A stretch of 64,000 bases of DNA, from NCBI RefSeq assembly GCF_000936425.1, contig NZ_AVFK01000017.1, positions 62,001 through 126,000 on the forward strand, in the 5' to 3' direction. The position numbers and the translations under genes are program-made. The DNA comes from Skermanella aerolata KACC 11604 (GTDB taxonomy: Bacteria; Pseudomonadota; Alphaproteobacteria; Azospirillales; Azospirillaceae). The notes beneath the pieces are model-generated. The model did not search any database and was not told the origin of the DNA. It saw only the letters and a list, made by a program, of their open reading frames with translations. Shown in pieces: positions 16,783-26,493 of the stretch; within the stretch, counting starts at the first letter, position 1; the number at the start of each line of letters is the position of its first letter.

Positions 16783-19125
16783 TCACCCCCCGCTCTCCGG
16801 CCCCCTGACGCCCACTCCGCCCATCACCTCCGCCTTTACGCGCGGGATCGTCACTTCGAAGATGCTCCCCCGGTCCGGGACCGACCTCACGGCGATCCGG
16901 TGGCCCAGCAGCGCGCTCAGCCGCTCGACCACCGCCAGCCCCAGGCCAAGCCCCAGGTGACGGTTGCGGGCCGGGTTGCTGAGCTGCATGAACTCCTCGA
17001 AGATCGCCTCGGTCATGTCGGGCGGGATGCCCCGGCCGGTATCGCAGACCAGGATGCGGATGGTGCCGCCGTTCCCGCCGGCTCCCCCCATCCGGCAGCC
17101 CAGCACGATCCGGCCGTGGTCGGTGAACTGGATCGCATTGGCGACCAGATTGTGCAGGATGCGGTACAGCAGGTTGCGGTCGCTGTGGACCTGGACGGCG
17201 GAGGGCTTGACCCGCAGCTTCAGGTCGCGGCGTGCCGCCGCCGGGGCGAACTCGACCTGCAACTGGTCCAGGACGCTCTGCACCGGGAATACCTGCCGTT
17301 CCGGCGCCACGATGCCGGCGTCGATGCGGGAGATGTCCAGCATCCCTTCCAGCAACCCCTGAAGCACTTCCAGGCTGCGGCCGAGCTGCTCGATCACTTC
17401 GGCCTGCCGAGGGTCCTGGTTGCGCCGGCTCAGCACCGAATGGAAGATCACGCCGGCTTGGAGCGGCTGGCGCAGGTCGTGGCTGGCGGCGGCCAGGAAA
17501 CGGGTCTTGGCGTTGCTGGCGCGCTCGGCTTCGGCCCGCGCCTGCGCCAGTTCGCGCGTGCGCTCGGCGACGCGGCGCTCCAGCTCCAGCGCCCGGCTCC
17601 GCCGTTCCTCCAGCATCAGGCGGTCGATCAGCCGGCGCCGGATCTCGACCGCCATCTGGTGGCTGACATCGTCGAACGGCAGGCTCCGGCCCCGGACGAT
17701 CTCGCTCCAGGCCTCGAACGAGGCGCGCGGGCTCAGGTCGTGCTTGTCCCGGCCATCGGCGACACCGGCCCAGACGACGGTCCGGACCCGTTCCCTCCGG
17801 CCTAGGACAAGGTAGTCTCCGCCGTCCGGCGACAGCGGCAGATGGACGGCGCCGACGAAATCGGCGCGGGCGGCGCCCGTTATATAGACGCCGACCGGGT
17901 CGGCGGCCGCGATCCACTGGTCGTCCAGGCGGACGGGGTCGGCCCCCCGCCGCGTGGGCAGCGCTGGCGGCGGGGTCGCGTCGGTGCCACAGCGGACGGG
18001 CTTGCCATGGATCCGGCCCAGCAGCGCCGTGCAGTCGAACCACGACAGCAGCATCTGCGCCCGCCGCTCGATCCCCGACACCAGGTCGGGCGATTCCGAT
18101 AGGGCATCGGCCAGCATGTCGGCGCGGTTGCGGGCCTGGAGAAAGCCGGTCGCGCGGTGCTCCGCATCCCGTCGGAACAGGCGCGCCGCGACCACCTCGG
18201 CCAGTTCCTGGCACACCCCGCGCAGGGGGGCGGACACCGTCCGCGGCGTGGCGCTGTGGCAGACGATCATGCCCCAGAACCGGTTGCCGACCAGCAGCGA
18301 CAGGGCCATCGTCGCCCGGACATCCATGTTGCGCAGGTACTGGAGGTGGATCGGCGAGACGCCGCGAAGCGACGCGTAGCTGAGGTCGAGCGGCTGGCCG
18401 CGCGCGGGGTCCAGGGGCGGGACCAGCGGTATCGCCGGGCCGTCCACGTCGGGGATCACGCGCAGCAACGTGCGGGTGTAAAGCTCCCGCGCCTGGGCGG
18501 GGATGTCGGATGCCGGGAAGTGGTGTCCCAGATACCGCTTCGGCAGGCCGCTGGTCTGTTCGGCGACCACTTCGCCGTGCCAGTCGGTATCGAACCGGTA
18601 GACCATGGTGCGGTCGAAGCCGGCCAGCCCGTGCATCTCGATCACGGCCGTTTCGCAGATGTCCCTTACATCGTCGCCGGAACGCGCGATGCGGCCGACG
18701 CCATAGGACAACTTGCGGTGCAGCTCTTCCGAACTCGCGTGAGCCGTGCCGGCGGCGGTGTCCTCGAACTCCAGGATGACGCGGTCGTCGTGGCGGTGCA
18801 CTACGCAGCACAGCGGACGTTGCGGCGCCGTCGCGACGGCGACCGGAATAGCGTCGTGAAGATGTGGGAAGACCGGCGACAGGTCGCGGCACGCCAGCTC
18901 CGCCACCGCATCGGGGCCGAGCAGGTCGGCCAGGGGGCGGCCGCAGAGGTCTTCCGGCGCCATCGTCAGCAGGTCGGCCGAATTCGCGCTGGCCTGCGCT
19001 ATGGACCAGTCGGCTGGATCGATCGACAGAAGGACGCCATGCGGCTGGATCGCGCCGGGAATGTGGATCGGCTCACGCTCGCAGGCGTTGCGGTCACCCG
19101 CCAGATCCGGGGCGTTCAATCCCAT
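16783..19125 (-). CDS. bphP: bacteriophytochrome histidine kinase
   Basis: A red/far-red photoreceptor kinase of 780 residues. The N-terminal PAS carries the biliverdin-binding Cys in ACEREPIHIPGAIQPHG (Cys14 from this start). The GAF domain has the chromophore signature FPASDIPAQARELY, followed by a PHY domain. A HisKA domain (AAASHDLRQPLQ) and an HATPase domain (NLVANAIQF, DTGRGIPP, GLGLGLAVV) complete it. The ATG at 19125 puts the Cys at the usual distance from the N-terminus; a TTG at 19170 would add 15 residues. No heme oxygenase or response-regulator gene is adjacent. Confidence 0.92.
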   Translation of the reverse strand: MGLNAPDLAGDRNACEREPIHIPGAIQPHGVLLSIDPADWSIAQASANSADLLTMAPEDLCGRPLADLLGPDAVAELACRDLSPVFPHLHDAIPVAVATAPQRPLCCVVHRHDDRVILEFEDTAAGTAHASSEELHRKLSYGVGRIARSGDDVRDICETAVIEMHGLAGFDRTMVYRFDTDWHGEVVAEQTSGLPKRYLGHHFPASDIPAQARELYTRTLLRVIPDVDGPAIPLVPPLDPARGQPLDLSYASLRGVSPIHLQYLRNMDVRATMALSLLVGNRFWGMIVCHSATPRTVSAPLRGVCQELAEVVAARLFRRDAEHRATGFLQARNRADMLADALSESPDLVSGIERRAQMLLSWFDCTALLGRIHGKPVRCGTDATPPPALPTRRGADPVRLDDQWIAAADPVGVYITGAARADFVGAVHLPLSPDGGDYLVLGRRERVRTVVWAGVADGRDKHDLSPRASFEAWSEIVRGRSLPFDDVSHQMAVEIRRRLIDRLMLEERRSRALELERRVAERTRELAQARAEAERASNAKTRFLAAASHDLRQPLQAGVIFHSVLSRRNQDPRQAEVIEQLGRSLEVLQGLLEGMLDISRIDAGIVAPERQVFPVQSVLDQLQVEFAPAAARRDLKLRVKPSAVQVHSDRNLLYRILHNLVANAIQFTDHGRIVLGCRMGGAGGNGGTIRILVCDTGRGIPPDMTEAIFEEFMQLSNPARNRHLGLGLGLAVVERLSALLGHRIAVRSVPDRGSIFEVTIPRVKAEVMGGVGVRGPESGG

Positions 19126-19374
19126 GACACAGGATATGGCAGGTTCATGGCCGTTGATCCGATCCTTCAACGCGGCCCCGACGCGGCCGCCTCCTCAAGC
19201 CGAGGACGCTTTCGAATCGAATCGAAGCGATTGCCGGGGCATGAGTCAAGTATTTGAAAGTGGGTTGGACCATAGGCGTAGTTCATAGCTTGGTTACGAA
19301 TATGCCTACAGAATAAGGCACTCGCCTTTTGGTACTTGATTTTCGATCAACCTCATATTTTTGCGGAGCAGGCT

Positions 19375-20991
19375 TTGAGCCCGAGTGAAAGCTGGCTTAA
19401 GGGATCGGTAGTATACCAACTATATCCGCTTAGTTTTTCCGACGGCAATGCCGATGGTTACGGTGACCTGGAAGGAATATTTCAACGGCTCGATCATATC
19501 GCGTCACTCGGAATTGACGCCCTCTGGCTCTCGCCGTTCTACCCATCCCCGCTGAAGGACTTCGGGTACGACGTCAGCGACCACAGGGCGGTCGATTCGC
19601 GGATGGGCACGCTCGAGACGTTCGATCGCCTGCTCGCCGAAATCCACCGGCGCGGCCTGAAGCTGATCGTCGATCTCGTCTGCGGACATACCTCCGACAA
19701 TCATCCCTGGTTCGCGGAAAGCCGGCGCTCCAAGCAGGCGGGTAGAGCCGACTGGTATGTCTGGGCCGATCCGGCATCCGACGGCACGGCACCCAACAAC
19801 TGGCTGTCGGTGTTCGGCGGTCCCGCCTGGACCTGGGACCCGCGCCGGCGGCAGTACTACCTGCACCATTTCCTGTCCGCCCAGCCGGCGCTGAACCTGC
19901 GCAACCCCGCCGTCGTGGCGGAGCTGCTCGGCACCGCCCGCTTCTGGCTGGAGCGGGGCGTCGACGGCTTCAGGCTCGATGCCGTCGATTTCCTGATGCA
20001 CGATCCCCAGCTGCGCGCCAACCCGCCGCTCGGGCCGGGTCCGTCCGGCTTTCCGGCCAAGCCGTTCGGTCTCCAGCAGCATATCCACGACATGGCGCAT
20101 GCCGATACCGCCGGCCTGCTCGGCAAGCTGCGCGCCGTGACGGACGAATACGGCGGCCGGGTGCTGCTGGGCGAGCTGTCGAGCCAGCCGGGGGCCGGAC
20201 GGCGGATCGACCGCTATACCGGGCAGGGTGGCCTGCACTCCGCCTATACGCTCGACCTGCCCAAGCAGCCGTTCGGAGCCCGCACCCTGTACAGTGCGCT
20301 GATGGCCGCCGGGACCGGTGCCGCCACCTGCTGGAGCTTCAGCAACCACGATGTCGAGCGGGCGGCGTCGCGCTGGAAGCCGCTCGGCGCCGATCCCCGG
20401 CGGTTCGCGGCTCTGCTGGCGCTGCTGTTCTGCTGCCTTCCCGGAACCCTGTGCCTGTACCAAGGGGAGGAGCTGGGACTGCCGCAGGCGGAGCTTGACC
20501 TCGACGACCTGCGCGATCCCTTCGGGATGGCGTTCTGGCCGGAGTTCCCCGGCCGCGACGGCTGCCGGACACCGATGCCCTGGATCGGCGGCGCACGGCA
20601 CGGCGGCTTCACCGATGCCGAAAAGTCCTGGCTGCCCGTGCCGGACCTGCACCGGGCGCTGGCGGCGGACCGGCAGGAGATGGACCTCGGTTCGACGCTC
20701 AACGTCTGGCGGCGCTGTCTGGCGCTCCGCCGCCAGCTTCCCGACCTGAGGCAAGGCGGCCTGTCGGAAGTGGACGAGGAAGGCGAGGTGCTGGCCTTCG
20801 CGCGCGGCGGCCGGCTGGTCGCGGTTTTCAACCTGTCGAATGCTCCGGCGGATTATGTGCTGCCGCCGGGACGCTACACGCCGGTCGAAACGCCGCTGCC
20901 CGCCGGCACTGCCGAGATGGCGGCGGACGGAGGAGGCGTCACCCTCACCCTGCCGCCGCTCGGTGCCTTGCTGGCGACCCGCGAGAGCTGA
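19375..20991 (+). CDS. alpha-glucosidase / GH13 family glycoside hydrolase
   Basis: A GH13 (alpha-amylase family) enzyme of about 538 residues, closest in pattern to oligo-1,6-glucosidase/alpha-glucosidase. Visible motifs are KGSVVYQLYPLSFSD, the nucleophile Asp in GFRLDAVDF, the acid/base Glu in VLLGELSS and the transition-state Asp in SFSNHDVERAASR. A C-terminal beta-domain follows. It should hydrolyse or transfer alpha-glucosyl units in the cytoplasm, as no signal peptide is seen. The TTG at 19375 has GGAG at 19365-19368; an upstream TTG at 19336 is possible but lacks this site. Confidence 0.88.
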   Translation: MSPSESWLKGSVVYQLYPLSFSDGNADGYGDLEGIFQRLDHIASLGIDALWLSPFYPSPLKDFGYDVSDHRAVDSRMGTLETFDRLLAEIHRRGLKLIVDLVCGHTSDNHPWFAESRRSKQAGRADWYVWADPASDGTAPNNWLSVFGGPAWTWDPRRRQYYLHHFLSAQPALNLRNPAVVAELLGTARFWLERGVDGFRLDAVDFLMHDPQLRANPPLGPGPSGFPAKPFGLQQHIHDMAHADTAGLLGKLRAVTDEYGGRVLLGELSSQPGAGRRIDRYTGQGGLHSAYTLDLPKQPFGARTLYSALMAAGTGAATCWSFSNHDVERAASRWKPLGADPRRFAALLALLFCCLPGTLCLYQGEELGLPQAELDLDDLRDPFGMAFWPEFPGRDGCRTPMPWIGGARHGGFTDAEKSWLPVPDLHRALAADRQEMDLGSTLNVWRRCLALRRQLPDLRQGGLSEVDEEGEVLAFARGGRLVAVFNLSNAPADYVLPPGRYTPVETPLPAGTAEMAADGGGVTLTLPPLGALLATRES

Positions 20992-21001
20992 AGCCGGCCG
21001 G

Positions 21002-24000
21002 CTACTCCGCCGCCATGGGAGTCGGCGCCGGCTGGCGGAAGGCCTCCAGCAGGGCCGCTTCCTTCGCCCGCGCATCGGCCAGATGGCGGTCCTTGACCGG
21101 ACCGAAGCCCCGGATGGCATCCGGGATCGAGGCGATCTGGACGGCCAGACCATGGTTCTCATGGTTCAGGCCGGACAGAAGCTCGCCGAGCGTCTTCTCG
21201 TAGTCGGCGATGAGCTGGCGCTCCATCTTGCGCTCCGGCGTCCGGCCGAACGGATCGAAGCGCGTGCCGCGCAGCCGCTTCATCCGGGCAAGGCCCTGGA
21301 AGACCTTCAGCATCCACGGCCCATAGGCCTTCTTCCTCGGCTCGCCCGTCGCCGGGTCGGTTTCCGACAGCATGGGCGGCGCCAGATGGAATTCCAGCTT
21401 GTAGTCGCCCTCGAACTGCTCGCCGAGACGCTTCAGGAAAGCACCGTCGGTATACAGCCGCGCCACCTCGTATTCGTCCTTGTAGGCGAGCAGCTTGAAG
21501 TAGTTGCGGGCGACCGCTTCCGTTAGGCCGGTGAGGCCACGGGCGCGCTCGCCCTCGACCTGACGCACCCAGTCGATCTGACGCTTGTAGCGGGCCGCGT
21601 AGTCCGCATCCTGGTAGTCGGTCAGGAAGCCGACGCGGCGGGCGATCACCTCGTCCAGCGTCTCCGACAGCTTGACGCTCACGGCCGTTGCCGGTGCGGC
21701 GGTCGCCTTGACGGCGCCAGGGTCGACGACGGCGCGGCGGCCCCAGCGGAAGGCGTCCATGTTCATCTTGACCGCGACGGCGTTCAGCTCGATCGCCTGC
21801 TCGATGGCTTCCGCCGAGACCGGGACCAGGCCCTTCTGGTACGCCACACCCAGCATGAACAGGTTGGTCGCGATGCTGTCTCCCAGCAATGCCGTCGCGA
21901 TGCCGGTGGCGTCGAGCGCGGTCACCGCCTCGGCGCCGCCGCAGGCCTTGGTGACTTCCGCCAGCAGGTCCTTCGACGGGATGCGGAAGTCGGCGTTGCG
22001 GGTGAAGTCGGCGGTGATGGTTTCATGGTCGTTGAGGACGGCGCTGGTATGGCCCGGCGCCATCTTGGACAGGCAGTCGCTGCTGGCGGTGACCACGACG
22101 TCGCAGCCGATCACCAGATGGGCGCCGCCGGCGGCGACCCGGACCGCATGGATCTCCTCGGGGTTGGCGGCGATGCGGATATGGCTGGTGACCGCTCCGC
22201 CCTTCTGCGCCAGACCGGCTTGGTCGAGCACCGAACAGCCCTTGCCCTCGATATGAGCCGCCATGCCCAGGATGGCGCCGATGGTCACGACGCCGGTACC
22301 GCCGATGCCGGTGACCAGCACGCCGTAGGGATGGTCGAGGCCGGGCCGGGAAGGTTCCGGCAACGCGATCTCCGCCCCGGCGGACTGGCTGCCCGCAGCC
22401 GCCGCCGGCTTGGGCTTCCGCAACTGGCCGCCATGGACGGTGACGAAGCTCGGGCAGAAGCCCTTGACGCAGGAGAAGTCCTTGTTGCAGGTGGACTGGT
22501 CGATCTGGCGCTTGCGGCCGAACTCTGTCTCGACCGGCACCACCGACAGGCAGTTGGACTTCTTGGAACAGTCGCCGCAGCCCTCGCAGACCTGCTCGTT
22601 GATCACGACCCGCTTGGGCGGATCGACCATGATCTTGCGCTTCCGGCGGCGGCGCTTCTCGGCGGCGCAGGTCTGGTCGTAGATCAGGATGCTGGTGCCC
22701 TTGACCTCGCGCAGCTCGCGCTGGACGCTGTCCAGCTCATCCCGGTGCTCGACGCGCACGCCGGCGGCAAGCCCAGTGGTGCCGGCATACTTCTCCGGCT
22801 CGTCGGTCACGACGACGATCCGCGTCGCCCCTTCCGCCGCCAGTTGCCGGCTGATCTGCGGCACCGACAGCGAGCCGTCATGGGCCTGTCCGCCGGTCAT
22901 CGCGACCGCGTCGTTGTAGAGGATCTTGTAGGTGATGTTGACGCCGGACGCGATGGCGGCGCGGACCGCCAGCAGGCCGGAATGGAAGTAGGTGCCGTCG
23001 CCGAGATTGGCGAAGATGTGCTGCTCGTCGGTGAACGGCGCCTGACCGATCCACGGCACGCCCTCGCCGCCCATCTGGGTGAAGGTTTCTGTCCGCCGGT
23101 CCATCCACGTCGCCATGTAGTGGCAACCGATGCCGGCCACGGCGCGGCTGCCTTCCGGCACCACGGTAGACGTATTGTGCGGGCAGCCGGAACAGAAGAA
23201 CGGCTTACGCTCGACCAGCGCCTTCCGCGTCTTGGCGTTCTCCTGCCGCTCCAGGAACTCGACGCGGCGGCGGATGCCCTCGTGGTCGAAGAACTTCAGC
23301 AGGCGGCGGCCGATCGTCACGGCGATGCGGGCCGGCGACAGCTCGTTATAGGCCGGCAGCATCTCGTGCGCGTCCTCGTCGAACTTGCCGACGACGCGCG
23401 GACGCACGTCCGGGTCCCAGTTGTAGAGCTGTTCCTTGAGCTGGTTCTCGATCAGCGCGCGCTTTTCCTCGACCACGACGATCTCTTCGAGGCCCTGGGC
23501 GAAGCGGCGCATGCCTTCGCGCTCCAGCGGCCACGTCATGGCGACCTTGTAGACGGTCAGCCCGATGTCGGATGCCATCTCCTCGGAGATTTCCAGGTCG
23601 TCCAGCGCCTGCCGGACGTCCAGATAGCTCTTGCCGGTCGTAACGACGCCCAGCCGGGGGCGCGGTGACGATATCACCGTCTTGTCCAGCCGGTTGGCAC
23701 GGGCGAAGGCCAGGGCCGCGTAGAGCTTGTACTTCATCAGCCGCTCTTCCTGCTCGAGCGGCGGATCGGGCCAGCGGATGTTCAGCCCGCCGACCGGCAT
23801 GTCGAACTCCGGCAGGACGTAGTCGACGCGCAGCGGGTCGATCGACACGGAAGCGGAACTCTCCACCGTCTCGGCGATCGTCTTGAAGGCGATCCAGCAG
23901 CCGGAAAAGCGCGACATCGCCCAGCCCATCATGCCGAGATCGAGGAATTCCTGGACGCTCGCTGGGTTCAGCACCGGGATCATGGCATGCACGAAGGCAT

Positions 24001-24481
24001 GCTCGGACTGGTGCGGGAACGTGGAAGACTTGCAGCTATGGTCGTCGCCGGCCAGCACCAGGACGCCGCCGTTGCGGGACGTGCCCGCCGCATTGCCGTG
24101 CTTGAACACGTCGCCCGACCGGTCCACACCCGGACCCTTGCCGTACCACATGGAATAGACGCCGTCATAGCGAGCGCCGGGGAACATGCCGACCTGCTGG
24201 CTGCCCCAGACGGCGGTGGCGCCCAGTTCCTCGTTCACGCCCGGCTGAAACTGGATATGGTTGGTTGCCAGGAACTTCCGCGCCTTCCACAGCGCCTGGT
24301 CGAAGGCGCCGAGCGGCGATCCGCGATATCCTGAAATGAAACAGCCGGTATTCAGCCCCGCCGCGACATCCCGCTGCCGCTGCATCATCGGCAAGCGGAC
24401 CAGCGCCTGCGTTCCGGTCAGAAACACCCGCCCGCTTTCGAGCGTGTACTTGTCGTCCAGTTTGACAGCCGGGAGCGTCAT
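21002..24481 (-). CDS. indolepyruvate ferredoxin oxidoreductase, fused alpha/beta subunits
   Basis: An oxygen-sensitive 2-oxoacid:ferredoxin oxidoreductase of 1159 residues that decarboxylates aryl pyruvates such as indolepyruvate to acyl-CoA and reduces ferredoxin. In order it has a pyrimidine-binding domain, a TPP-binding domain (NLGDGTYFHSGL), a ferredoxin-like Fe-S segment (CEGCGDCSKKSNC, then CNKDFSCVKGFC) and the gamma/beta domain (VTGIGGTGVVTIGAILG). The fused arrangement is common in alphaproteobacteria. It converges on the glucosidase gene with a 10-nt gap. Reduced ferredoxin could in principle serve nitrogenase, but that is inference. Confidence 0.93.
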   Translation of the reverse strand: MTLPAVKLDDKYTLESGRVFLTGTQALVRLPMMQRQRDVAAGLNTGCFISGYRGSPLGAFDQALWKARKFLATNHIQFQPGVNEELGATAVWGSQQVGMFPGARYDGVYSMWYGKGPGVDRSGDVFKHGNAAGTSRNGGVLVLAGDDHSCKSSTFPHQSEHAFVHAMIPVLNPASVQEFLDLGMMGWAMSRFSGCWIAFKTIAETVESSASVSIDPLRVDYVLPEFDMPVGGLNIRWPDPPLEQEERLMKYKLYAALAFARANRLDKTVISSPRPRLGVVTTGKSYLDVRQALDDLEISEEMASDIGLTVYKVAMTWPLEREGMRRFAQGLEEIVVVEEKRALIENQLKEQLYNWDPDVRPRVVGKFDEDAHEMLPAYNELSPARIAVTIGRRLLKFFDHEGIRRRVEFLERQENAKTRKALVERKPFFCSGCPHNTSTVVPEGSRAVAGIGCHYMATWMDRRTETFTQMGGEGVPWIGQAPFTDEQHIFANLGDGTYFHSGLLAVRAAIASGVNITYKILYNDAVAMTGGQAHDGSLSVPQISRQLAAEGATRIVVVTDEPEKYAGTTGLAAGVRVEHRDELDSVQRELREVKGTSILIYDQTCAAEKRRRRKRKIMVDPPKRVVINEQVCEGCGDCSKKSNCLSVVPVETEFGRKRQIDQSTCNKDFSCVKGFCPSFVTVHGGQLRKPKPAAAAGSQSAGAEIALPEPSRPGLDHPYGVLVTGIGGTGVVTIGAILGMAAHIEGKGCSVLDQAGLAQKGGAVTSHIRIAANPEEIHAVRVAAGGAHLVIGCDVVVTASSDCLSKMAPGHTSAVLNDHETITADFTRNADFRIPSKDLLAEVTKACGGAEAVTALDATGIATALLGDSIATNLFMLGVAYQKGLVPVSAEAIEQAIELNAVAVKMNMDAFRWGRRAVVDPGAVKATAAPATAVSVKLSETLDEVIARRVGFLTDYQDADYAARYKRQIDWVRQVEGERARGLTGLTEAVARNYFKLLAYKDEYEVARLYTDGAFLKRLGEQFEGDYKLEFHLAPPMLSETDPATGEPRKKAYGPWMLKVFQGLARMKRLRGTRFDPFGRTPERKMERQLIADYEKTLGELLSGLNHENHGLAVQIASIPDAIRGFGPVKDRHLADARAKEAALLEAFRQPAPTPMAAE

Positions 24482-24848
24482 CTTACCGTTCCTCCTGATA
24501 GGGCGATCCTTGGAATCGTCTTCTTGTTCTTCTTGAGAAAAAGGTTATCCGTTACTGTCCTATCCTGCAATCGCTCCTAGAGCGTCGCTATAACTTCGCA
24601 ACGAATCTCCGCGACTTCATGCCGCGGCGATAAAAAGTTATATGGGTTCGCCGAAACCGGATTTTTCCGGTCTGGCAGAAAAATGTTCGAGGGTCGTCGC
24701 AGCGGTTGACGGCAGCTGAATCCAACGACAGCGACTTGCCCTAGCCGAAATTTAGGATTAGAGATTCATGCGCTGATAGGCGCATGGAAGTGTCGCCGGG
24801 TTCCGTTGGTGGCTCAGGGCAATGTTTCGGTAACCAGGGGGAATGTGC
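24482..24848. other. intergenic region upstream of an AT-rich gene pair
   Basis: This 367-bp spacer is divergent between the oxidoreductase gene and the small gene at 24849 and should carry both promoters. A short hairpin (AACCGG/CCGGTCT type) is visible near 24655-24675. I see no coding frame, RNA gene or sigma-54 element in it. Confidence 0.4.
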
Positions 24849-25085
24849 ATGACTGAGACAGTCTTGAAGACCGATGATCCTGCGCCTGAAGCAGGCGAAA
24901 GCTCATTGGAAGCAGGACACATGAGTCATGAAGAATGGCTCGACTTTGCCGTCCGCATGGAAGCTCGCAGACCAGTAGCGAAAAAATACGGAGGGATCGG
25001 GATAACGATAGAAGACTCGATAAGAGCACTGCGTATTGCATTTGAGCAAGATCTTCTAGGGGATCTTGACCAGGATCGTTCCTAG
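24849..25085 (+). CDS. small hypothetical protein, first gene of an AT-rich pair
   Basis: A 78-residue acidic protein (core SHEEWLDFAVRMEARRPVAK) that I do not recognise. The second of two nearby ATGs (24849) is chosen because the AGGGGGAA Shine-Dalgarno at 24836-24843 is well spaced from it but touches the first ATG at 24843. It is followed after 21 nt by another unknown gene. The small-plus-larger arrangement in AT-rich DNA is typical of accessory cargo. Confidence 0.6.
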   Translation: MTETVLKTDDPAPEAGESSLEAGHMSHEEWLDFAVRMEARRPVAKKYGGIGITIEDSIRALRIAFEQDLLGDLDQDRS

Positions 25086-25106
25086 ATAATTTTTCAGGGT
25101 CGTATT

Positions 25107-25730
25107 GTGCCACCAAAAATCAATGATCCAGTGAATATTACCAGTCTTTCTATATGGCTTCATCATTTGATCCGCCGATATTTATCTCAGAATCGGCTTA
25201 TTGATGCTAATGTATCAACCGCCTTATTGTATGATGTAGCCCTACATTGGAAAAACGATATAATCAACATTGAGGCGTCGAAAACTGTTGATGTGCGGCC
25301 TGTTGAGCATGCAGGCTATCTCGCTTTCTGGATAAGGAAACTGAAACCTATCAGCCAAGCTTACTATGTCTCTGATTTGAAAGCGGCGGAAAAGATTGGA
25401 ATGGCAGTCGATCCGACGAGCGAGATCATTGATATCAATGAACAGGCCGCTATCAGGCTGGCATTTGCTCATCTGGCGGGATGCTGCCAATACGGACAAA
25501 TTGCCACTTATGATACGACCTCTCAAGAGCTGTTGATTTTGAAGTATGAGAGTGACAAATTTTCAGCATCTGTCCAAAAATACCTGGGTCAAAAATTCGA
25601 ATTGGACGGCAGAACTGTTATGGAAAGTATAATATATGATATGCGCTACCGTACATTTGGCCCATATCATCTTGTTCACATTTTTGACCAGTTTATTTTT
25701 AGTCTTCAAACGCAGGCTTTAGCACGTTGA
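25107..25730 (+). CDS. hypothetical protein, second gene of an AT-rich pair
   Basis: A 207-residue protein starting at GTG 25107, with CAGGGT at 25095-25100 upstream. It is soluble and mixed alpha/beta, without membrane segments or enzyme motifs that I can name. Its base composition is AT-rich compared with all flanking genes. It may form an operon with the 78-residue gene. A toxin-antitoxin or defence role is possible from the layout only, and nothing in the sequence proves it. Confidence 0.65.
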   Translation: MPPKINDPVNITSLSIWLHHLIRRYLSQNRLIDANVSTALLYDVALHWKNDIINIEASKTVDVRPVEHAGYLAFWIRKLKPISQAYYVSDLKAAEKIGMAVDPTSEIIDINEQAAIRLAFAHLAGCCQYGQIATYDTTSQELLILKYESDKFSASVQKYLGQKFELDGRTVMESIIYDMRYRTFGPYHLVHIFDQFIFSLQTQALAR

Positions 25731-25785
25731 TGGCTTAATCTCAGTAAAATTCTGTAGGCGTTTTAGAGGCCGTGGCAACAGCCCC

Positions 25786-26481
25786 ATGAAACCATCCAAA
25801 CCTGCCCCTATCGATCCGCCCACCCCCGACGAGATCGCGCGCCAGACGGCGCGGTTCCGCGCGCTGATCGCCAAGCCGACGCGGGAACGGCTGCGCACGC
25901 TGGTTTCCGCCTGCCACCGACAGCTCGATCAGACCATCGCCGCCAACCCGCCGCGCCAAGAAGTCGCTTGCCGCATGGGCTGCGCCCATTGCTGCCACCT
26001 CTACGTCTCCGCCACGGCGCCTGAACTGCTGGCCATCGCCGGACACGTCGCCTCGTGGCCGGAAGAACGCCGCACCGCACTGGCCGGCCGCCTCGCCCAT
26101 GCGTCGCAGGTCACTTCCGGCCTGTCCCCGGCGGAGCGCGTTCGCCTCGGCCATCCTTGTCCCATGCTGGAAGACGGTCTCTGCGGCATCTATCCGGTCC
26201 GGCCGCTCGGATGCCGCGCCTACGCCTCGTTCGACGTCGGCGCCTGCGAGCGATCCACCCGGGAGCGCGACGCTGCCGCACCGATCCCCGTGCCGCGGAT
26301 CAACATGCGGAGCCGCCGCTTCCTGTCCCACTGCCTGCGTGCGGCGCTAGGCGAACGCGGGCTGGACGGCAGTTCCTACGAATTGATCGACGGGCTCTCG
26401 GCGGTGCTGAGGATACCGGATGCCGACGCGCGCTGGGTCGCCGGGGAAGGCATTCTGAACGGTGTCCAGGCCGATCCCTGA
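25786..26481 (+). CDS. YkgJ-family cysteine cluster protein
   Basis: A 231-residue protein with the YkgJ Cys pattern: CRMGCAHCC near residue 63, CPML, LCGIYPVRPLGCRAY, and a later Cys in DVGACERS. The family (formerly UPF0153) is thought to bind zinc or an Fe-S cluster, but its role is unsettled. Base composition returns to the chromosomal average here. It ends 12 nt before the convergent kinase gene. Confidence 0.87.
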   Translation: MKPSKPAPIDPPTPDEIARQTARFRALIAKPTRERLRTLVSACHRQLDQTIAANPPRQEVACRMGCAHCCHLYVSATAPELLAIAGHVASWPEERRTALAGRLAHASQVTSGLSPAERVRLGHPCPMLEDGLCGIYPVRPLGCRAYASFDVGACERSTRERDAAAPIPVPRINMRSRRFLSHCLRAALGERGLDGSSYELIDGLSAVLRIPDADARWVAGEGILNGVQADP

Positions 26482-26493
26482 AAGCGACGCCGC

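Noticed and set aside
22025-23668. A 547-codon plus-strand frame inside the indolepyruvate oxidoreductase gene
   Set aside because: It is antisense to a well-conserved enzyme and its composition is typical of a shadow frame.
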